Shown: positions 43,628 through 52,871 of the stretch, one piece after another
How positions within the stretch are numbered: the first letter of the stretch is position 1
How the letters are laid out: each line of letters starts with the position of its first letter
Translations under genes and position numbers: made by a program
Assembly (NCBI GenBank): GCA_003349915.1
Contig: QFXE01000013.1
Location: forward strand, 1-64,000
Reading direction: 5' to 3'
DNA from: an endosymbiont of Escarpia spicata
GTDB lineage: Bacteria; Pseudomonadota; Gammaproteobacteria; Chromatiales; Chromatiaceae
DNA length: 64,000 nt
The notes under the pieces: model-generated
What the model was told of the DNA's origin: nothing
Database searches by the model: none
What the model saw: the letters and a program-made list of their open reading frames with translations, nothing else

Positions 43628-45319
43628 TTAGTAGGTACGAGCCTTGGGCTCGAATTCGGTGATGGTCACGGGACTGAAATCCAGTTTGGGGCGACCGTCA
43701 TCACCCAGGGTGGCCATGGTGTGAGCAAGCCAATTCCCATCATCCCGTTCAGGATGATCCTCGCGGGTATGCGCACCCCGCGATTCCTTGCGCTCCAGGG
43801 CACCGACGGCCACCACTTCCGCCAGATCGAGCATGTTTTTCAGCTCCAGCGCTGAGACCAGTTCGGTGTTGAAGGCCTTGGTCTTGTCCTGAATGCGCAC
43901 CGTCTTGAACTGCTCCTGCAGATCCGCCAGCTCACTGACAGCCGACTCCAGATCCTTGCCATTACGGTAGACGCCAACCTTTTCCGCCATCAGGTTACCC
44001 ATGGCACGGCGAATATCTGCAATGGATGCGCCGCTTTCGCCTTCCATCATGGAGGCGATCATCTGTGTGTCCGCCTCTTCCTGCCCGGTGTCCACCGGTG
44101 TAAAGCTATTGTTGCGGGCGTATTCCAGGGCGTGTTTTCCGGCACGTCTGCCAAATATCAGGATATCCAGCAGGGAGTTGCCGCCCAACCGGTTGGCGCC
44201 GTGCACCGAGACACAGCCCGCCTCGCCGGCGGCGTAAATGCCCTCGATGGAGGTCTGGCCATTGAGATCGGTATGGATGCCACCCATGGAGTAGTGGGCC
44301 GTGGGCTTGATCGGGATGGGTTCCTCGATCGGGTCCACGCCCTCGAACTCGATGCAGAGTTCGCGGATTTGCGGCAGTCTTTCCAGGATGCGCTCACGAC
44401 CCAGATGGGTAAGGTCAAGAAAGACTTCACCTTCGGGACCCGCGCGCCCTTCACGCACTTCGGTTTCACAGGAGCGGGAGACCAAATCGCGGGGACCCAG
44501 CTCCATCTTCTCCGGGGCGTAGCGGCTCATGAACCGCTCACCCAGACCATTTAGCAGGAAGCCCCCCTCGCCTCTCGCGCCCTCGGATACCAAAATGCCG
44601 GTACGGCGCAGTCCGGTGGGGTGGAACTGGATGAACTCCATATCCTTGATAGGCAGGCCAGCACGGAAAGCGATGGCCGTCCCGTCCCCGGTGTTGCCCA
44701 ATGCATTGGAGGTGCGCGTCCAGTAGATGCGGCCGTGACCGCCTGTAGCGAGGATCACCGCCTTGGCCTGAATGGTATGCACCCTGCCGGTCTGAGTGTT
44801 GATGGCGGTGACACCCTGGCAACGCTGGCCGTCATGCATCAGAGAGAGGACTTGCCACTCATTGAGAAAGTTCACGCCGTGGCGGATGCCTTGCTCATAC
44901 AAAGTATGCAACATGACATGACCGACCTTGTCGGCGGAGAAGCAGGCCCGCGGCTTGGAGGCGCCGCCGAAGGGGCGCTGGGCGATCTTGCCTTCATCGG
45001 TGCGGGAGAAGGGACATCCCCAGTGCTCCATCTCGCGTACCACCATCGGGGCTTCCCGCGTCATGATCTCCGCCGCATCCTGGTCGGCCAGATAGTCGGA
45101 ACCCTTGACGGTATCGAACCAGTGGTCCTGCCAGGTATCGGTCGGATCCAGATTGGCCAGGGCTGCGTTTACCCCCCCCTGAGCCGCACCTGTATGCGAA
45201 CGGGTTGGATAGACCTTGGTCAACACGCCTACCTGCAGATCCTCCTCCATCCGGGATTCGAGCGCGGCGTACAGACCTGCGCCCCCGGAACCCACGATCA
45301 GAATGTCATATGTCAGCAC
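43628..45319 (-). CDS. sdhA: Succinate dehydrogenase/fumarate reductase flavoprotein subunit
   Basis: 563 residues. FAD-binding N-terminus DILIVGSGGAGLYAALE, the covalent flavin His in RSHTGAAQGG, substrate-site blocks (HPTGLRRTGILVSEGARGEGG, RSCETEVREG) and the C-terminal H.R.DHPERDD. It oxidises succinate or reduces fumarate. The start is GTG at 45319, with AGGAGG 6 bases upstream. The order sdhA-sdhB-sdhE matches the non-classical SdhABE type, as in some archaea and the methylmenaquinol:fumarate reductase of campylobacters; the direction of catalysis here is not evident. Confidence 0.92.
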   Translation of the reverse strand: MLTYDILIVGSGGAGLYAALESRMEEDLQVGVLTKVYPTRSHTGAAQGGVNAALANLDPTDTWQDHWFDTVKGSDYLADQDAAEIMTREAPMVVREMEHWGCPFSRTDEGKIAQRPFGGASKPRACFSADKVGHVMLHTLYEQGIRHGVNFLNEWQVLSLMHDGQRCQGVTAINTQTGRVHTIQAKAVILATGGHGRIYWTRTSNALGNTGDGTAIAFRAGLPIKDMEFIQFHPTGLRRTGILVSEGARGEGGFLLNGLGERFMSRYAPEKMELGPRDLVSRSCETEVREGRAGPEGEVFLDLTHLGRERILERLPQIRELCIEFEGVDPIEEPIPIKPTAHYSMGGIHTDLNGQTSIEGIYAAGEAGCVSVHGANRLGGNSLLDILIFGRRAGKHALEYARNNSFTPVDTGQEEADTQMIASMMEGESGASIADIRRAMGNLMAEKVGVYRNGKDLESAVSELADLQEQFKTVRIQDKTKAFNTELVSALELKNMLDLAEVVAVGALERKESRGAHTREDHPERDDGNWLAHTMATLGDDGRPKLDFSPVTITEFEPKARTY

Positions 45320-45430
45320 GAACTACCTCCTCCCCAGTTTATTTTTTTATCGATGATTCGAGAAACAAAGCATCCCCCCAAGATATCTCGGAACTACACC
45401 TGTCGCCCATCACCTGTTACCTGTTACCTG

Positions 45431-47212
45431 TTACCTTGATATCTCTTGCCGCTGCAGCCAATACTCAAACACCGCGATGTGCCAAAGCTTACTGCCCTGA
45501 ATCCGCGTATGGTGCATTTCAGGTGCAGCCATCAGCATGTCGATGTATTCACGCCTGAAGATGCCTCGCTCACGGGCAACTTGGGAATCGAGGATATCAC
45601 GCATAAATTCGAGAAAATCCCCCCGCACATATTTCAGCGCAGGCATGGGAAAGTAACCCTTCGGCCGATCGATCACTGAATCCGGCAGAATCCCCCGCGC
45701 CATCGCCTTCAGCGGGTATTTGCCCCCCTCCTTCAATTTCAGCTCCGGCGGGCAACGGGCGGCCAGTTCCACCAACCCCTGATCCAGGAAGGGCACACGC
45801 GCCTCGAGCCCCCAGGCCATGGTCATGTTATCCACCCGCTTCACCGGATCGTCGACGATCAAGGTGGAGGTGTCCAAACGCAGCACAGCATCCATGAAGG
45901 TATCGGCATCCGGTTCCGCCAGCAGTTGCGCAATCAGCTTGTGAGTGTGGTCCTCGCCGCCAAACTCAGGATTGACCATGTGCAGGAACTCATCGTGGTC
46001 GCGATCGAAATAGTGTTTTGCAAACCGTTCCACCGGCTCGCCCTGGGTCTCCGCCAACATACGGTGATACCAGAAGTAACCACCAAACACCTCGTCGGCA
46101 CCCTGTCCCGACTGCACCACTTTGATCTGTTGTGATACCTGTTCTCCCAGCAGAAAGAAGGCCACAGCGTCCTGTCCGAACATCGGTTCCGCCATATTGT
46201 CCACTGCCTCCGGCAGACGCTTGAGTACATCGTCGTTGGGAATCAGGTACTTGTGGTGACGGGTGTCGTACATCACCGCCACCGGATCGGAGTATTCGAA
46301 CTCGCTTCCTTTCTCTTCCGGCTGATCCTCAAAACCCACCGAAAAGGTGCGCAGGTCCGAAACACCGGTCTCCGCCAACAGCGCCACCAGCAGGCTTGAA
46401 TCCAGCCCACCGGAGAGCAGGACGCCCACAGGCACGTCTGCCACTTCATTGCGTTTGCGCACGGCATAACGCAGCGAATCGTGAATCGCCTCCAGCCATT
46501 CACCTTCCGACAAGGGTTTCTCCAGGCGGGTGGCAGGAAAAGACCAGTAACGGCGCATCCTGGGCTCACCCATTTCGGACAGCACCATGCAGTGGCCAGG
46601 CGCCAGTTTGCGAATACCGTTGAAGATCGTATGCGGTGCCGGGACGACGCCATGCAGGGTAAACTGGTGGTGCAGCGCAACAGGATCGATGGAGGTATCC
46701 ACGCCGCCACCGGCAAGCAGGGCCTGTGTGTTGGAGGCAAAGCGAAGCCTGTTTTTGGTCAAAGAATAGTAGAAGGGTTTGATACCCAACCGGTCCCGCA
46801 CCATGAAAAGCTGCTTCTTTCCATAGTCCCAGACTGCAAAGGCAAACATACCCTGCAGATGGTCGACACAATCCTCACCCCAGGCATGCCAGGCCTTGAG
46901 AATTACTTCGCTATCGCCATGGGAGAAAAACGCATAACCTTTCCCGCGTAATTCTTCGCGCAGTTCCCGGTAGTTATAAATAGTCCCGTTGAAGACCAGC
47001 GCAAGACTCAGTGTCGAATCCACCATCGGCTGATTGGCATGTTCCGACAGATCGATGATGGAGAGACGCCGGTGACCGAAGCCGAGCAGACCATCACTGT
47101 AGCTGCCGCCATGATCCGGTCCCCTTCGCTCCAAGCGGGCAGTCATCCGCTGGATCGCACCCAGGTCCGCAGATTCACCATCAAACCGCAACTCACCGCA
47201 GATACCACACAT
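45431..47212 (-). CDS. Asparagine synthase-family amidotransferase
   Basis: 593 residues. The N-terminal glutaminase domain begins MCGICGELRF with the catalytic Cys at position 2, and includes RRGPDHGG, HRRLSIIDLS and FNGTIYNYRELR. The synthetase domain has the ATP-pyrophosphatase loop LLSGGLDSSLL and GQGADEVFGGY. Length and several blocks (LHHQFTLHGVVPAPHTI) look more like the N-acetylglutaminylglutamine amidotransferase group, which makes an osmolyte, than housekeeping AsnB. The usual neighbours of that pathway are not in this window, so substrate remains open: asparagine or the NAGGN dipeptide. Confidence 0.8.
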   Translation of the reverse strand: MCGICGELRFDGESADLGAIQRMTARLERRGPDHGGSYSDGLLGFGHRRLSIIDLSEHANQPMVDSTLSLALVFNGTIYNYRELREELRGKGYAFFSHGDSEVILKAWHAWGEDCVDHLQGMFAFAVWDYGKKQLFMVRDRLGIKPFYYSLTKNRLRFASNTQALLAGGGVDTSIDPVALHHQFTLHGVVPAPHTIFNGIRKLAPGHCMVLSEMGEPRMRRYWSFPATRLEKPLSEGEWLEAIHDSLRYAVRKRNEVADVPVGVLLSGGLDSSLLVALLAETGVSDLRTFSVGFEDQPEEKGSEFEYSDPVAVMYDTRHHKYLIPNDDVLKRLPEAVDNMAEPMFGQDAVAFFLLGEQVSQQIKVVQSGQGADEVFGGYFWYHRMLAETQGEPVERFAKHYFDRDHDEFLHMVNPEFGGEDHTHKLIAQLLAEPDADTFMDAVLRLDTSTLIVDDPVKRVDNMTMAWGLEARVPFLDQGLVELAARCPPELKLKEGGKYPLKAMARGILPDSVIDRPKGYFPMPALKYVRGDFLEFMRDILDSQVARERGIFRREYIDMLMAAPEMHHTRIQGSKLWHIAVFEYWLQRQEISR

Positions 47213-47351
47213 AACTGACTACCTGTTTTTCCTATTCAAGCACTTTCAATGGCTGTCAGATGCAATGCCCAGAGAACGCAATGTTCGCTAAGGTAGCTCT
47301 GAAAGACTCTGTAATTGTCATCTCTCCCTATGGTCGAAATGACAGCTTTTC

Positions 47352-48902
47352 CTATTCGCTCTGAGACTCCTTAAGCCCCCAACCACCACCACCCGGGGTT
47401 TCAATGATCAGACGCTGTCCCTCTTTCACCTGTAGGCTGGCCTTGCCAGGCAGGGGCTCACCATCGAGCAGGTTGCGCCCGGACAGACCGGGACTGCCGC
47501 CATCGATGCCCCAGGGCCGGTGGCGGCGGCGTTCCGTCAACAGGGAGACCTCTGCCGGGGAGAGGAACTCAAACTCCCTGATCAGGCCGTCACCCCCTGC
47601 TCTTCGGCCTGCACCACCGGAACCCCGGCGTAGTGCATAGCGTATCACCCGCAACGGGAACCGATTCTCCACCACCTCGATAGGCGTGTTAAGGGTATTC
47701 GTCATGTGGGTCTGCCGACCACTCAGGCCACCCCCGGCACCACCCGCTCCCATGCCGCCGCCGATGGTTTCGTAATAGTCCCAGCGGTTTCCCGCCTGGT
47801 CGCTGCCCATGGCCAGGTTGTTCATGCTGCCGTGGCTGGCAGCGGGGATAAACGCAGGCAATACCTGCGCCAATGCCCCAAGCACTGCATCCACCACCCG
47901 GCTGCTGGTTTCCACATTGCCCGCAGCCACGGCAGCAGGACGTCGGGCATTGAGCAGCGAACCCTCAGGGGCCTGCAGTTGGATTGGCCGGAAGGTGCCA
48001 GCACAAGCTGGAGTTTGCGGCGGCATCAGGCAGCGAAAGACGTAATAGACCGCCGCTGCGGCCACTGAGAATGGGCAATTGATGTTGCCCGGCACCTGCT
48101 CTGCCGTGCCGCTGAAATCCACCACCACCCGCCCCTTTTGCACCGTCAATCCCACACATATCGGGATATCGAGGGTTCCCTGACCATCGTCATCCATCAC
48201 ATCCTCAAAACGATAGTCACCATCCGGCACTATCGAGATCGCCTCCAACGACAACTTCTCGCCATAGTCATTGAGGGCAATGAGACCGAATAGATAGGAG
48301 CCCCGTCCCCACTCATCGATCATCTGCTCAAGACGCAGCAGACCGCAGCGGTTGGCACTGATCTGGGCGGAAAAGTCCCCAGCCGACTCTCCTGGATTTC
48401 GATTGTGACCCGACAACCACTGCAACTGCTCCCGATCCAGCACACCCTCCCGCATCAAGTGGCAGGGTGGTATGACCCTTCCCTCCTCCTCCAGACTGCT
48501 GGAGACCGGCATGGAGCCGGGAGCGTTTGCGCCAATATCGGCATGATGCGCGCGATTCACCACGAATGCCGTCAATTCGGTCTCAATAAACAGGGGGGCG
48601 ATAAGGGTGACATCCGGCAGATGGGTACCACCGAGGAAAGGGTCGTTCAGCACCACCATATCCCCCGGCCGCCAGGTAATACCGGAAACTATCCCCGCCA
48701 TGGCGAAGGCCATACTCCCAAGATGCACGGGGATATGGGCAGCCTGGGCAGAGAGTTCACCCTGCGCATCGAACACTGCACAGGAGAAGTCGAGCCGGTC
48801 ACGAATATTCGGGGAGAATGCGGCATTGCGGAGCATCGCACCCATCTCATCACAAACAGCCTCCAGGCGAGAGGCAAAGATATTGAGTTCAACCGGATCC
48901 AT
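47352..48902 (-). CDS. Hydantoinase B / 5-oxoprolinase beta-type protein
   Basis: 516 residues covering the HyuB family from end to end: FASRLEAVCDEMGAMLRNAAFSPNIRDRLDFS, VVLNDPFLGGTHLPDVTL, NRAHHADIGANAPGSMP, YETIGGGMGAG, TNTLNTPIE, RYALRRGSGGAG and the C-terminal TPGGGGWG. HyuB works with HyuA in ATP-dependent opening of hydantoin or oxoproline rings. No hyuA is adjacent, and the neighbours (asnB-like, sodB) do not suggest a pathway. Confidence 0.9.
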   Translation of the reverse strand: MDPVELNIFASRLEAVCDEMGAMLRNAAFSPNIRDRLDFSCAVFDAQGELSAQAAHIPVHLGSMAFAMAGIVSGITWRPGDMVVLNDPFLGGTHLPDVTLIAPLFIETELTAFVVNRAHHADIGANAPGSMPVSSSLEEEGRVIPPCHLMREGVLDREQLQWLSGHNRNPGESAGDFSAQISANRCGLLRLEQMIDEWGRGSYLFGLIALNDYGEKLSLEAISIVPDGDYRFEDVMDDDGQGTLDIPICVGLTVQKGRVVVDFSGTAEQVPGNINCPFSVAAAAVYYVFRCLMPPQTPACAGTFRPIQLQAPEGSLLNARRPAAVAAGNVETSSRVVDAVLGALAQVLPAFIPAASHGSMNNLAMGSDQAGNRWDYYETIGGGMGAGGAGGGLSGRQTHMTNTLNTPIEVVENRFPLRVIRYALRRGSGGAGRRAGGDGLIREFEFLSPAEVSLLTERRRHRPWGIDGGSPGLSGRNLLDGEPLPGKASLQVKEGQRLIIETPGGGGWGLKESQSE

Positions 48903-49059
48903 GGGACCATTCTACCTGGAAAAGGGGTGCTTGCATCCGCATCAAAGCACCGATAGTATAGAATACTGTTTTACTAGGTTTTATATTTCGGGACGGCTTT
49001 CAGCGATTGTCAGACCAGCCCGGCAACAAAATACTGAATGAATAAAGGAGCCTTGCAGC

Positions 49060-49641
49060 ATGGCACATGAACTTCCCGCTCTCCCTTTCGCCGACACCGC
49101 CCTTGAACCCGTAATCTCCAAGGAGACCCTGGAGTTCCACCACGGCAAGCATCACCAGACCTACGTCACCAATCTGAACAACCTGGTGCCTGGAACGGAG
49201 TTTGAAAACGCCTCTCTCGAAGAGATCATCATGAAATCAGAAGGCGGCATCTTCAACAACGCCGCTCAGATCTGGAACCATACCTTCTATTGGAACTGCC
49301 TGCGCAGCCCCGCTGATGACAACGCCCCCAACGGCGCTCTGGCCGATGCCATCAACAGCACCTTTGGCTCCTTCGATGCGTTCAAAGAGAAGTTTGCCAC
49401 TGCTGGCGCCACCAACTTCGGTTCCGGCTGGACCTGGCTGGTGCAGAACGAGGACGGCAGCCTGGAGATCTATAATACCTCCAACGCAGGCACCCCGATG
49501 ACCGCCGGCAAGAAGGCCCTGCTCACCGCCGACGTCTGGGAGCACGCCTACTACACCGACTACCGCAACGCCCGCCCGGCCTATCTGGGCGCGTTCTGGA
49601 AAATCGTCAACTGGGATTCTGTTGCTTCCAACATGAGTTAA
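49060..49641 (+). CDS. sodB: Superoxide dismutase, iron type
   Basis: 193 residues. Metal ligands lie in HHGKHHQTYV, NHTFYWNC and DVWEHAYYTDYRN; AAQIWNHTFYWNC and the Gln in the FGSGW region point to the Fe enzyme. It removes superoxide in the cytoplasm. A good AAAGGAG precedes the ATG, and a strong terminator follows. Expressed as a single gene, convergent with a TetR-type regulator. Confidence 0.96.
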   Translation: MAHELPALPFADTALEPVISKETLEFHHGKHHQTYVTNLNNLVPGTEFENASLEEIIMKSEGGIFNNAAQIWNHTFYWNCLRSPADDNAPNGALADAINSTFGSFDAFKEKFATAGATNFGSGWTWLVQNEDGSLEIYNTSNAGTPMTAGKKALLTADVWEHAYYTDYRNARPAYLGAFWKIVNWDSVASNMS

Positions 49642-49654
49642 GAGTTCCCTGTAA

Positions 49655-49690
49655 GCCCCGGCCGTGAGATTACGGCCGGGGCATTTTTTT
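49655..49690 (+). terminator. Intrinsic terminator of sodB
   Basis: GCCCCGGCCGT and ACGGCCGGGGC form a perfect 11-pair stem with a six-base loop (GAGATT), followed by A and seven T. The stop of the convergent tetR gene lies inside the loop region; the minus strand lacks a U-tract. Confidence 0.9.
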
Positions 49691-50272
49691 GCCCGCTGTT
49701 TTTTCGATCATCTGCAATCCCGCCTTCCGGCAGGCATCCAGCAACTGCTCCACCGACCGGTCATCATTCAGCGCTCGCGCCACCGCAACCCCACCAATCA
49801 TCATGGCGGACAGCGCCATTGCAGTCTCCCGCCTCGACCCGTTTTCACTCGGCAACTGCTTGCTGATCAGTGCCACCAAGCGACGAAAAACCTGAGTGTA
49901 AGCTGAACGGACATCACCCTCCCGATTGGCCACATCAGTGGCCAGAAACGCCAACGGACAGGGCGGATTCGCCTGCTGGACATGGGAGATATCAAGATAA
50001 CCCACCAACAACTTGGCCAGACGATCCTCTGCGGAGAGGGCCTCTTCCGGCAGTTTGGCCACAGCACTTCTTCTCGCTGCCTGCGTCACTGCCTGCTTAT
50101 AGAGTTCGCTTTTGGAACCGAAGTGGGCATAAAAGCCGCCATGGGTCATACCCGCCGCCTGCATGAGATCGCCGATGGCTACGTTATCGAAACCCCGCCG
50201 CGAAAAGAGATCGACGGCGCTGTCGAGAATCTTCTCCCGGCTCTTCTCTTTCTGTTCACTGGACCAGGGCAT
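49670..50272 (-). CDS. TetR-family transcriptional regulator
   Basis: 200 residues. The N-terminal helix-turn-helix is typical (ILDSAVDLFSRRGFDNVAIGDLMQAAGMTHGGFYAHFGSKSELY spans about 15-58). The C-terminal ligand domain follows the AcrR/YcdC-like group (NPPCPLAFLATDVANREGDVR). Such proteins repress a nearby gene until a small molecule binds. The divergent partner is the MAPEG gene at 50478, the likeliest target, but a clear operator is not evident between them apart from the repeat at 50316-50399. Confidence 0.9.
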   Translation of the reverse strand: MPWSSEQKEKSREKILDSAVDLFSRRGFDNVAIGDLMQAAGMTHGGFYAHFGSKSELYKQAVTQAARRSAVAKLPEEALSAEDRLAKLLVGYLDISHVQQANPPCPLAFLATDVANREGDVRSAYTQVFRRLVALISKQLPSENGSRRETAMALSAMMIGGVAVARALNDDRSVEQLLDACRKAGLQMIEKTAGKKMPRP

Positions 50273-50315
50273 GGATCACTCCAATAATCACACTATTCAT
50301 CACATCACGCTCACT

Positions 50316-50399
50316 GTAGGCCGGTTCAAGCATAGTGGAACCGGCAACCCTGTCGATCCTGTTAGGAACGCCCGATCCGCTACGCTTGATCGTGCCTAC
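50316..50399. repeat. Palindromic intergenic repeat, complete copy
   Basis: Left part GTAGGCCGGTTC...GAACCGGC and right part GATCCGCTACGCTTGATC ending TGCCTAC form a compound element bounded by GTAGG and CCTAC. The right part matches the partial copy at 26859-26884. It lies in the tetR/MAPEG divergent region. Confidence 0.6.
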
Positions 50400-50477
50400 C
50401 TCTGAAAATATTATCTTGATCATATAGTCGCAGAGATTAGTGTAGATCGCCACCTAGAGAACACATAGTGAACGATC

Positions 50478-50900
50478 ATGTTACAGATACTGATTTTCTA
50501 TCCCCTGATGGCAATGGCCGCCTTGACTTTCGGGGTAGGCATTTTGATGATTCGGCTGCGTTTTCTGGCAGTCAAACGCGGTGAGATCAACCCTCGCCAC
50601 TTCCTGCTGAACCGCGGCAGCAAGGTACCGGACTATCTGGCCAAGGTCGAGCAGAACTACCAAAACCTGCTGGAACTCCCGCTCCTGTTCTACACAATTT
50701 CGATATTGCTCTTGCTGACCAACAAGGTAGACCTTATCTATCTGTCCCTGGCCTGGTCCTATGTGGGGATGCGGCTGCTGCACACGCTCATTCACACCAC
50801 CGTCAACAAATTGAGAATGAGGATGTGGGCCTTTCTCGTAAGCTCGCTGATTCTGATAGCAATATGGCTGCGACTATTGCTGCAACTCGCAACCCTGTAG
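50478..50900 (+). CDS. MAPEG-family membrane protein
   Basis: 140 residues with four transmembrane helices and the MAPEG core: RGSKVPDYLAKVEQNYQNLLELPLLFY, SLAWSYVGMRLLHTLIHTTVN and RMRMWAFLVSSLIL. Eukaryotic MAPEG enzymes handle glutathione and eicosanoids; bacterial members have no firm role. Divergent from the TetR gene, which may control it. Confidence 0.88.
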   Translation: MLQILIFYPLMAMAALTFGVGILMIRLRFLAVKRGEINPRHFLLNRGSKVPDYLAKVEQNYQNLLELPLLFYTISILLLLTNKVDLIYLSLAWSYVGMRLLHTLIHTTVNKLRMRMWAFLVSSLILIAIWLRLLLQLATL

Positions 50901-50915
50901 CTTGTTCTGTATTCC

Positions 50916-50990
50916 GGTGCGCACGGCGCACCCTACGTTCTTCTAAATTACGGCATGAGCACCTGGTAGGGTGCGCCGTGCGCACCATGA
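50916..50990. repeat. GTAGGGTGCGCC-type intergenic repeat, copy 4
   Basis: GGTGCGCACGGCGCACCCTAC at the left and GGTAGGGTGCGCCGTGCGCACC-type sequence at the right are inverted copies about 27 bases apart. This is the longest copy in the window and lies between convergent MAPEG and CopD-like genes. Confidence 0.7.
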
Positions 50991-51013
50991 TTGATTGAAC
51001 CCCAAAACCTTAG

Positions 51014-51469
51014 TTAGAAGCCTGTGTATTTCCCAGCTACGGCGATAACACTCACCGTCAGGCCAAGAACGAGGTTGGTACCGATCAGCCTGCGAATCAG
51101 CGCCATCGCCGCGCCTGCCTTGGGCAGCTCGCCAGCCTGTAGTGCCTCACTCATACGACGATAGGGCACGGTATAGACAAAGACGAATATCGCGGCCATC
51201 AGGGTACCAACCACGGTCATGAACCAGACAGAAGTCGCTGCCTCGCCATCAAATACAGAGAACAGCACCCAACTGCCGGTAACGAGGATAAGAACAACTG
51301 AGAGCCAGACCCAGGGAAAAAAACCGTCGAAAACCTTCAGCATCAACGGCAACCGCTGTGGCGGCTCAAGCAGTTGCGCGACAGCGGGGCGCAATGCCAT
51401 ATGGGCAAAAAACATACCACCCACCCAGACGATGGCGGCGAGCAGATGCAGAGTCATGGCCAGGGACAT
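51014..51469 (-). CDS. CopD-like four-helix membrane protein
   Basis: 151 residues with four transmembrane helices. HLLAAIVWVGGMFFAHMALRP at the N-terminus carries the His residues seen in CopD/DUF2269-type proteins, and RRLIGTNLVLGLTVSVIAV is at the C-terminus. Such proteins may bind haem or copper. GGAG precedes the ATG. It stands alone on the minus strand, divergent from argD. Confidence 0.75.
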   Translation of the reverse strand: MSLAMTLHLLAAIVWVGGMFFAHMALRPAVAQLLEPPQRLPLMLKVFDGFFPWVWLSVVLILVTGSWVLFSVFDGEAATSVWFMTVVGTLMAAIFVFVYTVPYRRMSEALQAGELPKAGAAMALIRRLIGTNLVLGLTVSVIAVAGKYTGF

Positions 51470-51676
51470 TGATTACTCCAACGCTAGATTCATTCAGACG
51501 AGTGATTGTACCGCATCAATATCTATAGGGCCTGGTTGGCATCCACCCCATATATTTGAAAAGCAACGCCCTTGGCAGTAAACTAAATGGTTTTCCGCCA
51601 TCATTTTACGGCGAAAATCGATGCGAAGGCGTCCACTCCAGGATGCCTTTTGCTTTTCTGGGAAACGGGATTGGCA

Positions 51677-52864
51677 ATGTCAGACACACTGATGGCAACA
51701 TACAGGCGGCTGCCGGTTACCTTCGAGCGTGGCGAAGGAGCTTGGCTGTGGGACACTGAGGGCAAGCGCTACCTGGATGCCATCACAGGCATTGCGGTCT
51801 GCGGCCTGGGTCACGCCCATCCGGCAGTCAAAGCCGCGATCTGCGAGCAGGCGGGTGCGCTGGTCCACACCTCCAACATATACGGCATCCAGCAGCAGCA
51901 GATCCTGGGAGACAACCTGACTCGCCTCTCCGGTATGGACCGGGTCTTCTTCGCCAACTCCGGCGCGGAAGCCAACGAGGCTGCAATCAAGATCGCCCGG
52001 CTCTATGGCCACCGGAAAGGCATCAACAACCCCGCCATTCTGGTGATGGAGAACAGTTTCCACGGCCGCACCCTGGCCACTCTCTCCGCCACCGGAAACC
52101 GTAAGGTGCAGGCAGGCTTTGAACCCCTGGTGCAGGGATTCGTGCGCGTCCCCTTCGGCGACTTCGATGCGATCAAAGAGGTGGCGCAGAACGGCGCCAG
52201 CGTGGTTGCAGTACTGGTGGAACCGGTGCAGGGCGAAGGCGGCGTCAACATACCTCCCGCCGACTATCTGAACAGCATCCGCACGCTCTGCGACGAGCAG
52301 GGCTGGCTGATGATGCTGGATGAGATCCAGACCGGCATGGGCCGCACCGGCAGGATGTTCGCCCATCAGCACAATGGTATCCTGCCCGACGTCATGACTC
52401 TGGCCAAAGGGCTGGGCAATGGCGTACCGATCGGCGCCTGCCTTGCAAAAGGCGCGGCGACCGAGGTTCTCGGTCCGGGCAGCCACGGCTCCACCTTTGG
52501 CGGAAACCCCCTCGCCTGCAGGGTGGGTAACGCGGTAATCGAAACCCTGGAGTCCGAAAACCTCGTGGCGCGGGCAGCCGCCCTGAGTGAACGGTTTCTG
52601 ACGGGATTCCAGGCGGCATTTCAGTCTAATAAGAGTGTCACCGACATTCGCGCCAGCGGCCTTCTGATCGGCATCGAACTGGACCGGCCCTGCACGGAAC
52701 TCGTCAGTCAGGCTCTCAATGAGGGTCTGCTGATCAACGTTACCGCCGACAAGGTCATCCGGCTGCTGCCACCTCTGATACTGACAGATCAGGAAACGGA
52801 TCAGGTCATCGAAACAGTCGGCACACTGGTCGATAATTTTCTCAGCGCTTCACAACCCAAGTAA
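51677..52864 (+). CDS. argD: Acetylornithine aminotransferase
   Basis: 395 residues from the ATG at 51677. Class III PLP transaminase blocks: [63 protein letters not shown], the PLP Lys in [15 protein letters not shown], and [14 protein letters not shown]. It converts N-acetylglutamate semialdehyde to N-acetylornithine in arginine synthesis and may also serve in lysine synthesis. argF starts 7 bases after its stop, so the two are one operon. Confidence 0.94.
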   Translation: MSDTLMATYRRLPVTFERGEGAWLWDTEGKRYLDAITGIAVCGLGHAHPAVKAAICEQAGALVHTSNIYGIQQQQILGDNLTRLSGMDRVFFANSGAEANEAAIKIARLYGHRKGINNPAILVMENSFHGRTLATLSATGNRKVQAGFEPLVQGFVRVPFGDFDAIKEVAQNGASVVAVLVEPVQGEGGVNIPPADYLNSIRTLCDEQGWLMMLDEIQTGMGRTGRMFAHQHNGILPDVMTLAKGLGNGVPIGACLAKGAATEVLGPGSHGSTFGGNPLACRVGNAVIETLESENLVARAAALSERFLTGFQAAFQSNKSVTDIRASGLLIGIELDRPCTELVSQALNEGLLINVTADKVIRLLPPLILTDQETDQVIETVGTLVDNFLSASQPK

Positions 52865-52871
52865 CAGCAAC

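Noticed and set aside
45411-45435. CTGTTAC-type tandem repeats upstream of sdhA
   Set aside because: A three-unit microsatellite-like run with no link to a gene start; likely simple slippage.
44621-45439. A 272-codon open frame on the plus strand
   Set aside because: Antisense to sdhA, which has intact FAD and substrate motifs.
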